Notes: generated from the sequence alone by a model not told the origin. 53,499 nt of DNA from Curtobacterium sp. A7_M15 (GCF_030705415.1 NZ_JAUZED010000012.1:1-53499), one strand, 5' to 3'; positions 24,236 to 32,914 are shown, counted from the stretch's first letter. Numbers and translations are program-made.

Positions 24236-25817
24236 CGGGGGGCCGCGGCAGTCCTCAGCTCCCAAGCAGCGCGCGACGCGGCCGTCGACACGCGGTGGCT
24301 CGAAGCCCCGACGCGGCGCCCCCGTCGCCGGCACACGGCCCACGCGGTCCGGCTCCGGCGGTGCGGGTCGTGTCCGCCAGGCGCCCGTTCCGGAGCCGCA
24401 GCGCATCAGCGCCTACCGACGCTGGTTCGGGACGCTGCACCCCTCGCTCCAGCTCATCGGTCTGCAGCTGTGGATGCCGCTGTTCTTCATCGTCGGCTTC
24501 TGCCTCTGCTACGTCTTCGCGTTCCACGCCCCGCACCCGCACGACGTCCCCGTCGCCCTCGTCGGCAGCGACCCGACGCTCGTCGCCGCGGTGCAGAAGG
24601 CGCTGCCGGGCGAGTACCTGTTCCACACCTACGACTCCCTGGCGCAGGCCAAGCGCGACGTGCTCGCCGGCACCATGGCGGTGGCCTACGACCCGTCGAC
24701 GAACGAGGTCTTCAAGGCCACGGCGCACCAGTTCCAGGTCGCCTCGCTCGTCCCGGTGACGCTCAGCACCGTCCTGACCGGCATCGGGGTGGCCGCCCCC
24801 ACCGTGACCGAACTGGCACCGCTGCCCGCATGGGACGAGTACGGCACGGTCGCCATGTACGTCATGCTCGCCTGGTGCATCGGCGGGTACATGGTCGCGA
24901 TGTTCATCGGCATCATGGGCGGGCCGCTCCGGCACCGCACCCGCATGGCGGTCATCGTCGTGGGTGGCCTGGTGATCTCGCTCATCACGAACACGCTCGC
25001 CGGACCGGTGGTCGGCGCCATCCACGGACACTTCGTGCCGCTGGTCCTCATCGCCTGGGGTTGGATCGTCGCGATCGGCCTCGCGGTCAACGGCCTGAGC
25101 TACTTCGTCGGCCGGTTCATCGCCGCGCCGGCCATGATCTGCTTCGTCTTCCTGTCGATGCCCTCGTCCGGTGGCGCCTACCCGAAGTGGTTCATGCCGG
25201 AGCCGTTCGCGTGGCTGAACAACGTCGTCGTCGGCTCGAGCATGGTCGACATGATCAAGCACCAGATCTACGGCGTCGGCCCGTCGTACTCCCGCGGGAT
25301 CATCACGATGGCCTGCTACGCCGGTGCCGGGCTCGTCCTCAGGTACTTCGGCAAGAAGTGGTGGGAACGCCGACGCATCCGCGCCATCGTGACCGGCCGG
25401 ACGACGATGTTCCAGGACGCCCAGAACGCGAACCGCGAGTTCCTCGGCAAGCAGCGCGACGCCGAGCTCGAGCGCCACGGTCTCACCTCGACCGAGACCG
25501 GCACGCTGACCGTCCTCCGTGACGACGGGTGGGAGGACGAACGCGTCGGCGGCGACGTCTTCATCGGCGGCCGCGACGGCCTCGAGAACGAAGCCACGCC
25601 CACCGGTCGCATCCCCGTCGTGCGCGGGGACCGCACCGGTCCGGTGCAGCGTCAAGGAGGCGCGGCGACCGGCCCCCGCACCCGTCCCGTCCACCGGGTG
25701 GACGGCTCCAGGGCCGCGGGTCGGCCCGACGCGTCGGGTCGCGCCGTCGACGGAGCCGGCGCGAGCGCCGGCCCCACCGGCACCGACCGTCCGCACGGTC
25801 GGCACGCGGACCGCTGA
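24183..25817 (+). CDS. DUF3533/ABC-2-like membrane protein
   Basis: A 544-residue membrane protein. An Arg/Pro-rich cytoplasmic tail (residues 1-80) leads to a first membrane segment (MPLFFIVGFCLCYVFAF), an extracellular domain of about 100 residues starting VPVALVGSDPTLVAAV, then five hydrophobic segments (about 215-400) and a long Arg-rich hydrophilic end. This order resembles DUF3533, SNG1 and YhgE/Pip proteins, linked to drug tolerance or export of wall polymers, but the exact role is unknown. GTG 24183 is chosen from AGGAG upstream and its own promoter. It overlaps the regulator gene by 53 bases. Confidence 0.7.
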   Translation: MSTPRNDVPRNNDLPDRDGGPRQSSAPKQRATRPSTRGGSKPRRGAPVAGTRPTRSGSGGAGRVRQAPVPEPQRISAYRRWFGTLHPSLQLIGLQLWMPLFFIVGFCLCYVFAFHAPHPHDVPVALVGSDPTLVAAVQKALPGEYLFHTYDSLAQAKRDVLAGTMAVAYDPSTNEVFKATAHQFQVASLVPVTLSTVLTGIGVAAPTVTELAPLPAWDEYGTVAMYVMLAWCIGGYMVAMFIGIMGGPLRHRTRMAVIVVGGLVISLITNTLAGPVVGAIHGHFVPLVLIAWGWIVAIGLAVNGLSYFVGRFIAAPAMICFVFLSMPSSGGAYPKWFMPEPFAWLNNVVVGSSMVDMIKHQIYGVGPSYSRGIITMACYAGAGLVLRYFGKKWWERRRIRAIVTGRTTMFQDAQNANREFLGKQRDAELERHGLTSTETGTLTVLRDDGWEDERVGGDVFIGGRDGLENEATPTGRIPVVRGDRTGPVQRQGGAATGPRTRPVHRVDGSRAAGRPDASGRAVDGAGASAGPTGTDRPHGRHADR

Positions 25818-25832
25818 GCCGCGGGCGGCGCG

Positions 25833-25838
25833 TATCCT
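25833..25838 (+). promoter_or_regulatory. -10 box of small membrane gene (leaderless)
   Basis: TATCCT, six bases before ATG 25845. Confidence 0.6.
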
Positions 25839-25844
25839 GAGGGC

Positions 25845-26135
25845 ATGAACCCCCGCATCGCCTGGCACCGCGTCCTCGTCACCGTCGTCGTCGTGTTCCT
25901 GGTGCTGGCGGTCGGCTTCTACGCGGCGAGCGTGCTGCTCGCCCCCGCCGACGGCCGGAACGTCGCCGGCCTGTTCGTCGGCTGGGCGATGTTCGCGATG
26001 ATCGGTGCGATCGTCTTCGGCATCATCGACTTCTTCGTGCGCCCGCTCGGCGGCCGGAGCGGTGACGCCGAGGTCATCGCCGCCGCTGAAGAGGCCCGCA
26101 CCGGCAGCACCCGCACCCAGACGCCGACGCGCTAG
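25845..26135 (+). CDS. Small membrane protein
   Basis: A 96-residue protein with two hydrophobic segments (VLVTVVVVFLVLAVGFYAAS and LFVGWAMFAMIGAIVFGIID) and a polar Thr/Arg-rich C-terminus. No family recognised. The start is supported by a -10 box six bases upstream. Its stop overlaps the stop of the convergent NUDIX gene by three bases. Confidence 0.65.
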   Translation: MNPRIAWHRVLVTVVVVFLVLAVGFYAASVLLAPADGRNVAGLFVGWAMFAMIGAIVFGIIDFFVRPLGGRSGDAEVIAAAEEARTGSTRTQTPTR

Positions 26136-26656
26136 GGACGCGACGGCGCCGCCACCCCGGTGCCGGTGTAGCCCGAGACGGTCGCGTCGTCCTCGGCGAA
26201 GGTGAACCGCGCCCGCACCGATCCGCCGTCGAGCACGCCCGGCAGCCAGTACTTCGCGTCGTCCCACATCGCGTCGTAGGGCACGGCGTCGACCGGGATC
26301 CACCGTGGTTCGAGTTCGTCGCTGCCCGACGGGCTGCCCTGCCAGCGGCGGCAGACGAAGACGTCCGAGACCTGGGACCAGGACGGGCGGTACGGGAACC
26401 TGTAGTCCAACGTGCCCCGCGCCTCCAGGTCCGCCGCGTCGAGCCGCAGGCCGACCTCTTCGGCGACCTCGCGCACCGCCGTCTCGACGGCGGTCTCCCC
26501 CGGCTCCCGCTTGCCGCCCGGCCCGACGATCCGGCCGGTGCCGAGCCCGCGACGCTTCTCGCCGAGGAGCACCTCGGGACCCTGCTCCCCGTCACGCACG
26601 AGGTAGACGACGACCACGGCGGGGTGCTGGGACTTGCTCGCGTCACGTTCCGTCAC
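26132..26656 (-). CDS. NUDIX hydrolase
   Basis: A 174-residue pyrophosphohydrolase of the MutT type, cleaving nucleoside diphosphates linked to another group. The NUDIX box is complete: GGKREPGETAVETAVREVAEEVGL, with the REVAEE core carrying the metal ligands (about residues 41-64). FPYRPSWSQVSDVFV downstream and RWIPVDAVPYDAMWDDA resemble 8-oxo-dGTPases such as MTH1. GTG 26656 is chosen because a -10-like CAGACT lies six bases upstream. An oxidised-nucleotide-cleaning role is likely but unproven. Confidence 0.85.
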   Translation of the reverse strand: MTERDASKSQHPAVVVVYLVRDGEQGPEVLLGEKRRGLGTGRIVGPGGKREPGETAVETAVREVAEEVGLRLDAADLEARGTLDYRFPYRPSWSQVSDVFVCRRWQGSPSGSDELEPRWIPVDAVPYDAMWDDAKYWLPGVLDGGSVRARFTFAEDDATVSGYTGTGVAAPSRP

Positions 26657-26662
26657 GTGTCC

Positions 26663-26668
26663 AGTCTG
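26663..26668 (-). promoter_or_regulatory. -10-like box of NUDIX gene
   Basis: CAGACT on the minus strand, six bases before GTG 26656. Confidence 0.4.
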
Positions 26669-26715
26669 ACCGACGCGACCGGGTGCGGGCGTCCGGTCGG
26701 GCCCGAGAAGTGGCG

Positions 26716-26721
26716 TACGCT
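26716..26721 (+). promoter_or_regulatory. -10 box of the leader-peptide transcript
   Basis: TACGCT, then TTTTCC and ATG 26728. The six-base spacing would start the mRNA on the ATG of the 10-codon leader. Confidence 0.55.
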
Positions 26722-26727
26722 TTTTCC

Positions 26728-26760
26728 ATGGCAGGCGTGCTGCGGGGGCACCATGGCTGA
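26728..26760 (+). CDS. Leaderless 10-residue leader peptide
   Basis: Short ORF MAGVLRGHHG whose ATG is placed six bases after a TACGCT -10 box. Its stop TGA (26758-26760) overlaps the first codons of the next gene (ATG 26753) by eight bases, so ribosomes ending on it could restart on that gene. Two consecutive His codons near the end are notable, but the peptide is too short to call a His attenuator. Confidence 0.45.
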   Translation: MAGVLRGHHG

Positions 26761-27103
26761 GCCGGGCAGGGCCGGGCGCAGCCTCGAAGTGCTGCGCGCC
26801 GAGGCGGCCGAGGAGATCTCGATGATCGTCGAGCACCGCAGCCGCCAGGGCGAGGACCCGTGGGAGTTCATGCCGACGCTCCCCACCGTGGACGAACAGG
26901 TCGTGCTGATCCTCCGTGCCGACGCCGTCGAACTGGACGCCGCGATCGGCCAGCGGAGCGCGCAGTGGTCGATGCACCCCGCCTCCGGGCAGGGCACGCG
27001 TCTGGGCGAGGAGTACCACCGGCTCCGTCGCATCGCCCTGCAGCACCCCGAGCTGACGCCGGCGGTGTGGAAGCTCCTGGGCGCGCTGCCCGAAGCCGGC
27101 TAG
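26753..27103 (+). CDS. Small soluble protein of unknown function
   Basis: A 116-residue, mostly helical acidic protein without hydrophobic segments: LEVLRAEAAEEISMIVEHRS, TLPTVDEQVVLILRADAVELDAAIG, GEEYHRLRRIALQHPELTPAVWKLLG. No domain recognised; relatives in Microbacteriaceae are sometimes labelled as tryptophan synthase alpha subunits, for which I see no support. Translation probably depends on the overlapping leader peptide, or on a GGGGG run seven bases before the ATG. It lies between a NUDIX gene (divergent) and a PabC-like gene (same strand, 34 bases on, own promoter). Confidence 0.6.
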   Translation: MAEPGRAGRSLEVLRAEAAEEISMIVEHRSRQGEDPWEFMPTLPTVDEQVVLILRADAVELDAAIGQRSAQWSMHPASGQGTRLGEEYHRLRRIALQHPELTPAVWKLLGALPEAG

Positions 27104-27125
27104 GGCCTTCCCGGCCGGGCTGCGG

Positions 27126-27131
27126 TTGGAT
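27126..27131 (+). promoter_or_regulatory. -10-like box of pabC-like gene
   Basis: TTGGAT, six bases before ATG 27138. Confidence 0.35.
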
Positions 27132-27137
27132 GGGGGC

Positions 27138-28028
27138 ATGACCGAAACCGTCCTCGCCGTCCTGAACCAGCCCTCCCGCGACCGCGCCCCGCACGACCCG
27201 GCAGCGGACGCGTTCACGTGGGCGAAGCCGCTCGAGGAGCACGTCCAGGTGCAGGACCTCGGCATCACGCGCGGCGACGGCGTCTTCGAGACGATCACCG
27301 TGGTCGACGGACATCCGCAGGCGCTCGAGGCACACCTCGCCCGCTTCGGCCGCTCGGCGGCGAAGCTGGACCTGCCCGCACCGGACACCGACGCGTGGCG
27401 GCAGGCCGTCGAGGGCGTCTGCGCGCGGCTCGACCCCGTGCGCGAGGCCTTCGTGAAGACCGTCCTCACCCGTGGGGTCGAGGGATCGGAGCGCCCGACG
27501 GGGTGGGTCTACGCGGCACCGTCCCCCGACTCGACGGCCGCGCGCACCGAGGGCATCTCGGTCGTCACGCTCGACCGCGGCTACCGGCACGACGTCGAGC
27601 GGACGTCCCCGTGGCTGCTGCAGGGCGCGAAGACGCTGTCCTACGCCGTGAACATGGCGGCACTCCGCGAGGCCGTCCGCCGTGGCGCGGACGACGCCGT
27701 GTTCGTCTCGACGGACGGCTACGTGCTCGAGGGCACGCGCGCGAACCTCGTCCTGTCCGTCGGCGGCCGGCTCGTGACGCCGCGGACCGACATCGGAATC
27801 CTCGACGGGACCACGCAGGCGGACGTGTTCCGCTTCGCCGAGGACGCAGGGCTCGAGACGGCCTACGAGCTCGTCACGCTGGACGACTTCCACGCGGCCG
27901 ACGCCGCTTGGCTCGTCTCGAGCGTCCGCCAGGCGGCGCCGATCCGGTCGGTGAACGGCGTCGAGCGGGCGATCGACGCGGAGCTCACGACCCGGATCAA
28001 CGACTTCCTGCTGGCGCGCGAGGTCTGA
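27138..28028 (+). CDS. pabC: Aminodeoxychorismate lyase (class IV PLP aminotransferase fold)
   Basis: A 296-residue PLP enzyme expected to release pyruvate from 4-amino-4-deoxychorismate, giving 4-aminobenzoate for folate. The fold-type IV marks are present: VQDLGITRGDGVFETITV at the start of the core, the PLP lysine as Lys165 in LLQGAKTLSYAVNMAA, and TDGYVLEGTRANLVL binding the phosphate. D-amino-acid and branched-chain aminotransferases share this fold, so the exact activity is inferred; a pabB gene at 48.9 kb supports the folate assignment. Confidence 0.78.
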   Translation: MTETVLAVLNQPSRDRAPHDPAADAFTWAKPLEEHVQVQDLGITRGDGVFETITVVDGHPQALEAHLARFGRSAAKLDLPAPDTDAWRQAVEGVCARLDPVREAFVKTVLTRGVEGSERPTGWVYAAPSPDSTAARTEGISVVTLDRGYRHDVERTSPWLLQGAKTLSYAVNMAALREAVRRGADDAVFVSTDGYVLEGTRANLVLSVGGRLVTPRTDIGILDGTTQADVFRFAEDAGLETAYELVTLDDFHAADAAWLVSSVRQAAPIRSVNGVERAIDAELTTRINDFLLAREV

Positions 28029-28059
28029 GGCGAGTCTCGCCCTGGACGTGACCACGTGA

Positions 28060-28103
28060 CGGACGGGACGCGCGGTGCGGGCCCGTCCCGCGCCTCCCGT
28101 CCG
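28060..28103. repeat. Palindrome family A copy
   Basis: Arms CGGACGGGACGCGCGG (28060-28075) and CCGCGCCTCCCGTCCG (28088-28103), one mismatch, between the convergent PabC-like and amidohydrolase genes. Likely terminator function for both. Confidence 0.8.
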
Positions 28104-28113
28104 GCACGGATCG

Positions 28114-29313
28114 CTACCAGCGCGGGGTGGTGACGCCCGTGCCGTCGGCCCACTCGAAGACGGACTCGCCCTCGATCCAGACGCGCGTCGCGCGGCTGGT
28201 CGCGTCGAGCGGGTCGCCGTCCCACAGGACGAGGTCGGCGTCGTAGCCCTCGGCGAGGCGGCCGACGCGGTCCCCGAACCCGAGGAAGTCGGCGGGGTTC
28301 GTCGTGAGCGCCTCGAGCGCGGTCTGCCGGGGCAGCCCCTCCTTCACGGCGGCGGTGGCCTGGTCGACGAGCATCCCGATCGGCACGACGGGGGCGTCGG
28401 TAGTGATCGCGACGCGCACCCCGGCCGCGGCGATGGCCGCGAGGTTCGGGATGCCGCGGTCGCGGAGCTCGACCTTCGAACGGCTGGTGAAGAGCGGTCC
28501 GTAGATGACGGGGATGTCCTTCTCGGCGAGGACGTGCGCGACCTTGTGCGCCTCGGTGCCGTGGTTCACGACCAGGCGGTAGCCGAACTCCTCGGCCAGT
28601 CGGATCGCGGTCGCGATGTCGTCGTGACGGTGGGTGTGCTGGTCCCACGCGAGCTCGCCGTCGAGCACGCGGACGAGCGTCTCCTTCGTCAGGTCGCGAG
28701 CGAACGGGTCGCCCTTCGCCTCCGCGGCGTCGCGGGCGGCACGGTAGTTCTGGGCGTCCACGAACGCGTCGCGGATGATCTTCGCGACGCCGAGTCGGGT
28801 GGACGGGGTCTGACCCTTGCCGCCGTACACGCGCTTCGGGTTCTCCCCCAGGGCGCTCTTGACGCTCACCGCGTCGGAGATGAGCTGCTCGTCGATCGTG
28901 CGGCCGCCCCAGGTCTTGATCGCGACGGTCTGGCCGCCGATCGGGTTGCCCGAGCCCGGCTTGACGACGATCGAGGTGATGCCGCCGGCGAGGGCGTCAC
29001 GGAACCCCTCGTCGTCGATGTCGATCGCGTCGATCGCCCGGACCCCGGCCATGTTCGGACCGGTCATCTCGTTCGTGTCGTTGCCCGCCTCGCCGTTCGC
29101 CTCCTCGTGGATGCCGACGTGTCCGTGCGACTCGACGAAGCCGGGGACGAGCCACGCCCCCGCCGCGTCGACGACCGGCAGACCGTCGGGCGGTGAGACG
29201 TCCGGGCCGATCGCGGTGATGCGACCGTCCTCGACCACGACGGCACCGCCGTCGAACTCGGGGGCGGTGACGGGGACCACGTGCGCGTTCGTCACGACGA
29301 AGGAGTTGCTCAT
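28114..29313 (-). CDS. Metal-dependent amidohydrolase
   Basis: A 399-residue barrel hydrolase of the imidazolonepropionase/prolidase-like branch of the amidohydrolase superfamily. Metal-binding marks are ESHGHVG (the HxH on strand 1), DQHTHRHDD, RLVVNHGTEAHKV and ITTDAPV with the final Asp. The composite end (EGYDADLVLWDGDPLD) is the usual outer sheet. The substrate is unknown; cyclic amides or Xaa-Pro dipeptides are typical of this branch. ATG 29313 lies six bases after a TACCGT box. Confidence 0.85.
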   Translation of the reverse strand: MSNSFVVTNAHVVPVTAPEFDGGAVVVEDGRITAIGPDVSPPDGLPVVDAAGAWLVPGFVESHGHVGIHEEANGEAGNDTNEMTGPNMAGVRAIDAIDIDDEGFRDALAGGITSIVVKPGSGNPIGGQTVAIKTWGGRTIDEQLISDAVSVKSALGENPKRVYGGKGQTPSTRLGVAKIIRDAFVDAQNYRAARDAAEAKGDPFARDLTKETLVRVLDGELAWDQHTHRHDDIATAIRLAEEFGYRLVVNHGTEAHKVAHVLAEKDIPVIYGPLFTSRSKVELRDRGIPNLAAIAAAGVRVAITTDAPVVPIGMLVDQATAAVKEGLPRQTALEALTTNPADFLGFGDRVGRLAEGYDADLVLWDGDPLDATSRATRVWIEGESVFEWADGTGVTTPRW

Positions 29314-29319
29314 GCCACC

Positions 29320-29325
29320 ACGGTA
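29320..29325 (-). promoter_or_regulatory. -10 box of amidohydrolase gene (leaderless)
   Basis: TACCGT on the minus strand, six bases before ATG 29313. Confidence 0.55.
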
Positions 29326-29395
29326 CCGACGGGGACGGACACCGCGGCCGTGCACACGACATGCAGATTCCTCGCGGCGGTGACCGGTGCCGCTC

Positions 29396-29401
29396 TAGCG
29401 T
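29396..29401 (+). promoter_or_regulatory. -10 box of fic-like gene
   Basis: TAGCGT followed by a leader of about 32 bases with GGAGGA before ATG 29440. Confidence 0.45.
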
Positions 29402-29439
29402 CGAGGCGTCGTCCCGTCTCGTCCACCGTGGAGGAACCG

Positions 29440-30615
29440 ATGCCCCGCACCGAGCACCCCTGGCCGTCCCACACCACCGTCACGCTCCCCTGGCGCAGCG
29501 GCGTGCGCGGTCCACGGCACGACCGCGAGACGACATCGGTGGTGGCGTCGATCCCCCCGCGGATCGCCCGGCTGCCCTGGGCCCCGGACGCCGACACCGC
29601 AGCACTGCTCGACCGGGCAGCGGCCACCGTCGCGGACCTCGACGGGCAGCACGGCGACCGGCTCGCCGTACTCGGCCGTCTGCTCGCCCGGACCGACGCG
29701 GTCGCCTCCTCCCGCATCGAGGACGAGCACGCCACGCTCGACGACCTCGCGCGGGCGGTGGTCGGCGTCCGGTCGAACCAGAGCGCGACGGTGATGGTCC
29801 GGGCGGGCGCGGCGCTCGAGACGCTCGTGTCGTCCGCGGCCTCGGGCATGATCTCGGAACAGGCGCTGCTCGCGGCCCACCTCCGACTCATGCGCGACGA
29901 TCCGCTCGACGGTCGGTACGCCGGCCGCTGGCGGGACGTGCAGAACTGGATCGGCGGCGGCGCCACGCCCCGGCTCGCACGCCACGTCCCGCCACCTCCC
30001 GCACTCGTGCCCGAGCTGATGGACGACCTGTTCGAGTTCCTCCACCGCGACGACCTGCACCCGATCGCGCAGGCGGCCATCGCGCACGCGCAGTTCGAGT
30101 CGATCCACCCGTTCACCGACGGCAACGGGCGCATCGGTCGGGCCCTCGTCGCCGCCGTGCTCCGCCGTCGTGGCCTCGCCCGCGTAGTAGCGGCACCGGT
30201 CGCGACCGCCCTGGTCGCCGAACGCGACCGGTACTTCTGGCACCTCGACCGTTACCGGCGGGGCGCGGTCGACGAGTGGGTCCGCGACCTCGCGATCGCC
30301 CTCGGGACGGTCTGCGACGAAGCCACCGTGACGGCGCTGCTCCTCGACGAGGCCGCGGTCGCGACGCCGCCGGTCCTCCGGGCCGTCGACGATCCCGTCG
30401 TCACCGAGGACCGCCTCGAGCAGCTGCTCGGCGACGACTCCCGGACGATCGACACCGTCACGGACGACCTGTGCCGCGCCGGCGTGCTGCGGCCGGCCAC
30501 CGAACGGCGTCGACGCCGGGCATGGGTGGCGGTCGCCGTCGCCGACGAACTGACGGCCTTCCCCGACCGCGTCCACGACGCCGTCACGCACCGGGCGAAT
30601 AGGGTGGGGTGGTGA
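29440..30615 (+). CDS. Fic-domain protein (probable AMP-transferase)
   Basis: A 391-residue Fic protein, expected to attach AMP or another nucleotide part to hydroxyl groups of target proteins. The active-site motif HPFTDGNGRIGR is complete (about residues 225-236). An N-terminal inhibitory helix is visible as ASSRIEDEHATLDDL, where the Glu of the class II motif is kept but the usual Gly/Asn after it is Asp. A winged-helix-like C-terminal region follows (VTEDRLEQLLGDDSRTID). ATG 29440 has GGAGGA upstream. Its stop overlaps the next gene (GTGA). Target unknown. Confidence 0.87.
   Translation: MPRTEHPWPSHTTVTLPWRSGVRGPRHDRETTSVVASIPPRIARLPWAPDADTAALLDRAAATVADLDGQHGDRLAVLGRLLARTDAVASSRIEDEHATLDDLARAVVGVRSNQSATVMVRAGAALETLVSSAASGMISEQALLAAHLRLMRDDPLDGRYAGRWRDVQNWIGGGATPRLARHVPPPPALVPELMDDLFEFLHRDDLHPIAQAAIAHAQFESIHPFTDGNGRIGRALVAAVLRRRGLARVVAAPVATALVAERDRYFWHLDRYRRGAVDEWVRDLAIALGTVCDEATVTALLLDEAAVATPPVLRAVDDPVVTEDRLEQLLGDDSRTIDTVTDDLCRAGVLRPATERRRRRAWVAVAVADELTAFPDRVHDAVTHRANRVGW
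30600..30605 (+). promoter_or_regulatory. -10 box of oligopeptidase gene (leaderless, inside fic)
   Basis: TAGGGT in the last codons of the Fic gene, six bases before GTG 30612; the oligopeptidase can thus be transcribed independently. Confidence 0.5.
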
Positions 30616-32786
30616 GCAGCGAGCACGCCCAGGCCACCCCGCCCACCGCCGACAAGCGGCCCGTCACGCGGACCCACCACGGCATCGACTTCGTCGACGA
30701 CTACGAGTGGCTGCGCGACAAGGAGTCGCCGGACACCCTGGCCTACCTCGAAGCCGAGAACGCCCACACCGAGCAGGCGACGGCGCACCTCGACGGGCTG
30801 CGCGACCGGATCTTCGCCGAGGTGAAGAACCGCGTGCAGGAGACCGACCTCTCGGTGCCCGTCCGCATGGGCGACTGGTGGTACTTCACCCGCACGGCCG
30901 AGGGCAGCCAGTACGGCGTGCACTGCCGCGCGCCGATCGCCGGTCCGGACGACTGGACCCCGCCGGCCGTGGTCGAGGGCGAGGCGACGCTCCCAGGCGA
31001 GCAGGTCGTCCTCGACGGCAACCAGCTCGCAGCGGGGCACGACTTCTTCTCGCTGGGCTCCTACGACATCAGCGACGACGGTACGCGGCTGGTCTACGGC
31101 ATCGACGTCGAGGGCGACGAGCGGTACACGCTGCACGTCCGGGACCTCACGACCGGCACCGACCTCGGCGACGAGATCCCGAACACCGGCTCCGGGGCGA
31201 CCTTCGACCCGTCCGGCCGCTTCGTGTTCTACCCGACAGTCGACGAATCCTGGCGGCCCGACCGCATCTGGCGGCACACCGTGGGCAGCGCGGCGGCCGA
31301 CGACGTCGTCGTGTTCGAGGAACCGGACGACCGGTACTGGGTCGGCGTCGGTGTGACCCGGTCCTCGCAGTACATCGTGATCGAGCTCGGGTCGAAGATC
31401 ACGTCCGAAGCGCTCGTCCTCGACGCGGCCGACCCCACCGGCGAGTTCCAGGTCGTGTGGCCCCGGCGCGAGGGCGTCGAGTACGAGATCGAGCACGCCA
31501 TCGTGGGCGGCAGCGACCGCTTCCTCGTGCTGCACAACGACGGCGCCGAGAACTTCGAGCTCGTCGACGTCCCCGCGGACGACCCCACGTCGGAGCGCGA
31601 CCGGCGCGTCGTCGTCGCCCACCACGCCGAGCGCCGCATCGAGTCGGTCGACGCCTTCGCCGGGCACCTCGCGCTCGAGTACCGGTCCGAAGCGCTCCCC
31701 CGCGTCGCCGTCATCCCGATCGAGGGCGACGGCTTCGGCGACGCGCACGAGGTCCCCTTCGACGAGACCCTGTTCTCGGCCGGACTCGGCGGCAACCCGG
31801 AGTGGGACCAGCCGACGCTCCGGATCGGGTTCACGTCCTTCGTCACCCCCTCCGAGGTGAGCGACCTCGACCTCGCGACCGGCGAGGTCACGGTCCTGAA
31901 ACGCCAGCCCGTGCTCGGCGGCTACGACCCGGCCGACTACGTCCAGGAACGCGACTGGGCCACCGCCGACGACGGCACCCGCGTGCCGATCTCCCTGGTG
32001 TGGCGCCGTGACGCGGTCGACACCGCGCGCCCGGCCCCCCTCCACCTGTACGGCTACGGGTCGTACGAGCACTCGATCGACCCCGGCTTCAGCGTCATGC
32101 GTCTCTCGATGCTCGACCGTGGCGTCGTGTTCGCCGTCGCCCACGTGCGCGGTGGCGGCGAGCTCGGCCGGCACTGGTACGAGAACGGCAAGACCCTGAC
32201 GAAGAAGAACACCTTCTCGGACTTCGTCGCGGTCGCCACGCACCTGATCGACACCGGGCGCACCACCGCCGACCGTCTCGTCGCCGAGGGTGGCAGCGCG
32301 GGCGGGCTGCTCATGGGTGCCGTCGCCAACCTCGCTCCGGAACGGTTCGCCGGCATCCTCGCGGCGGTGCCCTTCGTCGACGCGCTGACGAGCATCCTCG
32401 ACCCGGACCTGCCGCTCACGGTCATCGAGTGGGACGAGTGGGGCGATCCGCTGCACGATCCCGAGGTCTACCGGTACATGAGCGAGTACTCGCCGTACGA
32501 GAACGTCCGCGACGACGTGCGGTACCCGAAGATCCTCGCCGTGACCTCCATCAACGACACCCGGGTGCTGTACGTCGAGCCGGCGAAGTGGACCGCCAGG
32601 CTGCGGGAGGTCGGCGCTCCGGTGCTCCTCAAGACCGAGATGGCCGCGGGTCACGGCGGTGTCAGCGGGCGGTACGACTCGTGGAAGGAGCGGGCGTTCG
32701 AGCTGGCCTGGCTCCTCGACGTCCTCGGGCTGGCGGACCAGGCGCCCGCAGAGGAGGCGCCCGCGGAGGAGACGCCCGCGTCCTGA
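30612..32786 (+). CDS. ptrB: Oligopeptidase B (S9A serine peptidase)
   Basis: A 724-residue cytoplasmic peptidase cutting short peptides after Arg or Lys. An N-terminal propeller is followed by the catalytic domain with Ser562 in GGSAGG, Asp649 in INDTRVLY and His681 in GHGG, the expected spacing of the S9A family. LSMLDRGVVFAVAHVRGGGELG is typical of oligopeptidase B. The C-terminus has a short repeat of APAEE units. GTG 30612 (not the GTG at 30609) is preferred because a -10 box lies six bases upstream and it overlaps the Fic stop. Confidence 0.9.
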   Translation: MSSEHAQATPPTADKRPVTRTHHGIDFVDDYEWLRDKESPDTLAYLEAENAHTEQATAHLDGLRDRIFAEVKNRVQETDLSVPVRMGDWWYFTRTAEGSQYGVHCRAPIAGPDDWTPPAVVEGEATLPGEQVVLDGNQLAAGHDFFSLGSYDISDDGTRLVYGIDVEGDERYTLHVRDLTTGTDLGDEIPNTGSGATFDPSGRFVFYPTVDESWRPDRIWRHTVGSAAADDVVVFEEPDDRYWVGVGVTRSSQYIVIELGSKITSEALVLDAADPTGEFQVVWPRREGVEYEIEHAIVGGSDRFLVLHNDGAENFELVDVPADDPTSERDRRVVVAHHAERRIESVDAFAGHLALEYRSEALPRVAVIPIEGDGFGDAHEVPFDETLFSAGLGGNPEWDQPTLRIGFTSFVTPSEVSDLDLATGEVTVLKRQPVLGGYDPADYVQERDWATADDGTRVPISLVWRRDAVDTARPAPLHLYGYGSYEHSIDPGFSVMRLSMLDRGVVFAVAHVRGGGELGRHWYENGKTLTKKNTFSDFVAVATHLIDTGRTTADRLVAEGGSAGGLLMGAVANLAPERFAGILAAVPFVDALTSILDPDLPLTVIEWDEWGDPLHDPEVYRYMSEYSPYENVRDDVRYPKILAVTSINDTRVLYVEPAKWTARLREVGAPVLLKTEMAAGHGGVSGRYDSWKERAFELAWLLDVLGLADQAPAEEAPAEETPAS

Positions 32787-32792
32787 CCATCC

Positions 32793-32845
32793 GGTGAGCA
32801 GAAACGGTCGGGTTGCTCGCGGGCACCCGACCATTTCTGCTCACC
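32793..32845. repeat. Palindrome family B copy
   Basis: 21-base arms, GGTGAGCAGAAACGGTCGGGT (32793-32813; shown without its last base elsewhere) and its inverse (32825-32845), with one mismatch and an 11-base loop. It lies between convergent oligopeptidase and CYTH-CHAD genes. A second copy is at 39968-40022. Confidence 0.85.
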
Positions 32846-32914
32846 AGACGAACAGCGCGCACCCGCGCGCCCCGCGCCCCGCGCGCCCAGGGCCCAGGGC
32901 CCAGGGCTCAGGGC

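Noticed and set aside
26753-27103. Tryptophan synthase alpha subunit
   Set aside because: Far too short (116 residues) and without any of the barrel motifs.
30252-32834. Long frame antisense to oligopeptidase B
   Set aside because: Mirror of a clearly coding gene with conserved catalytic residues.
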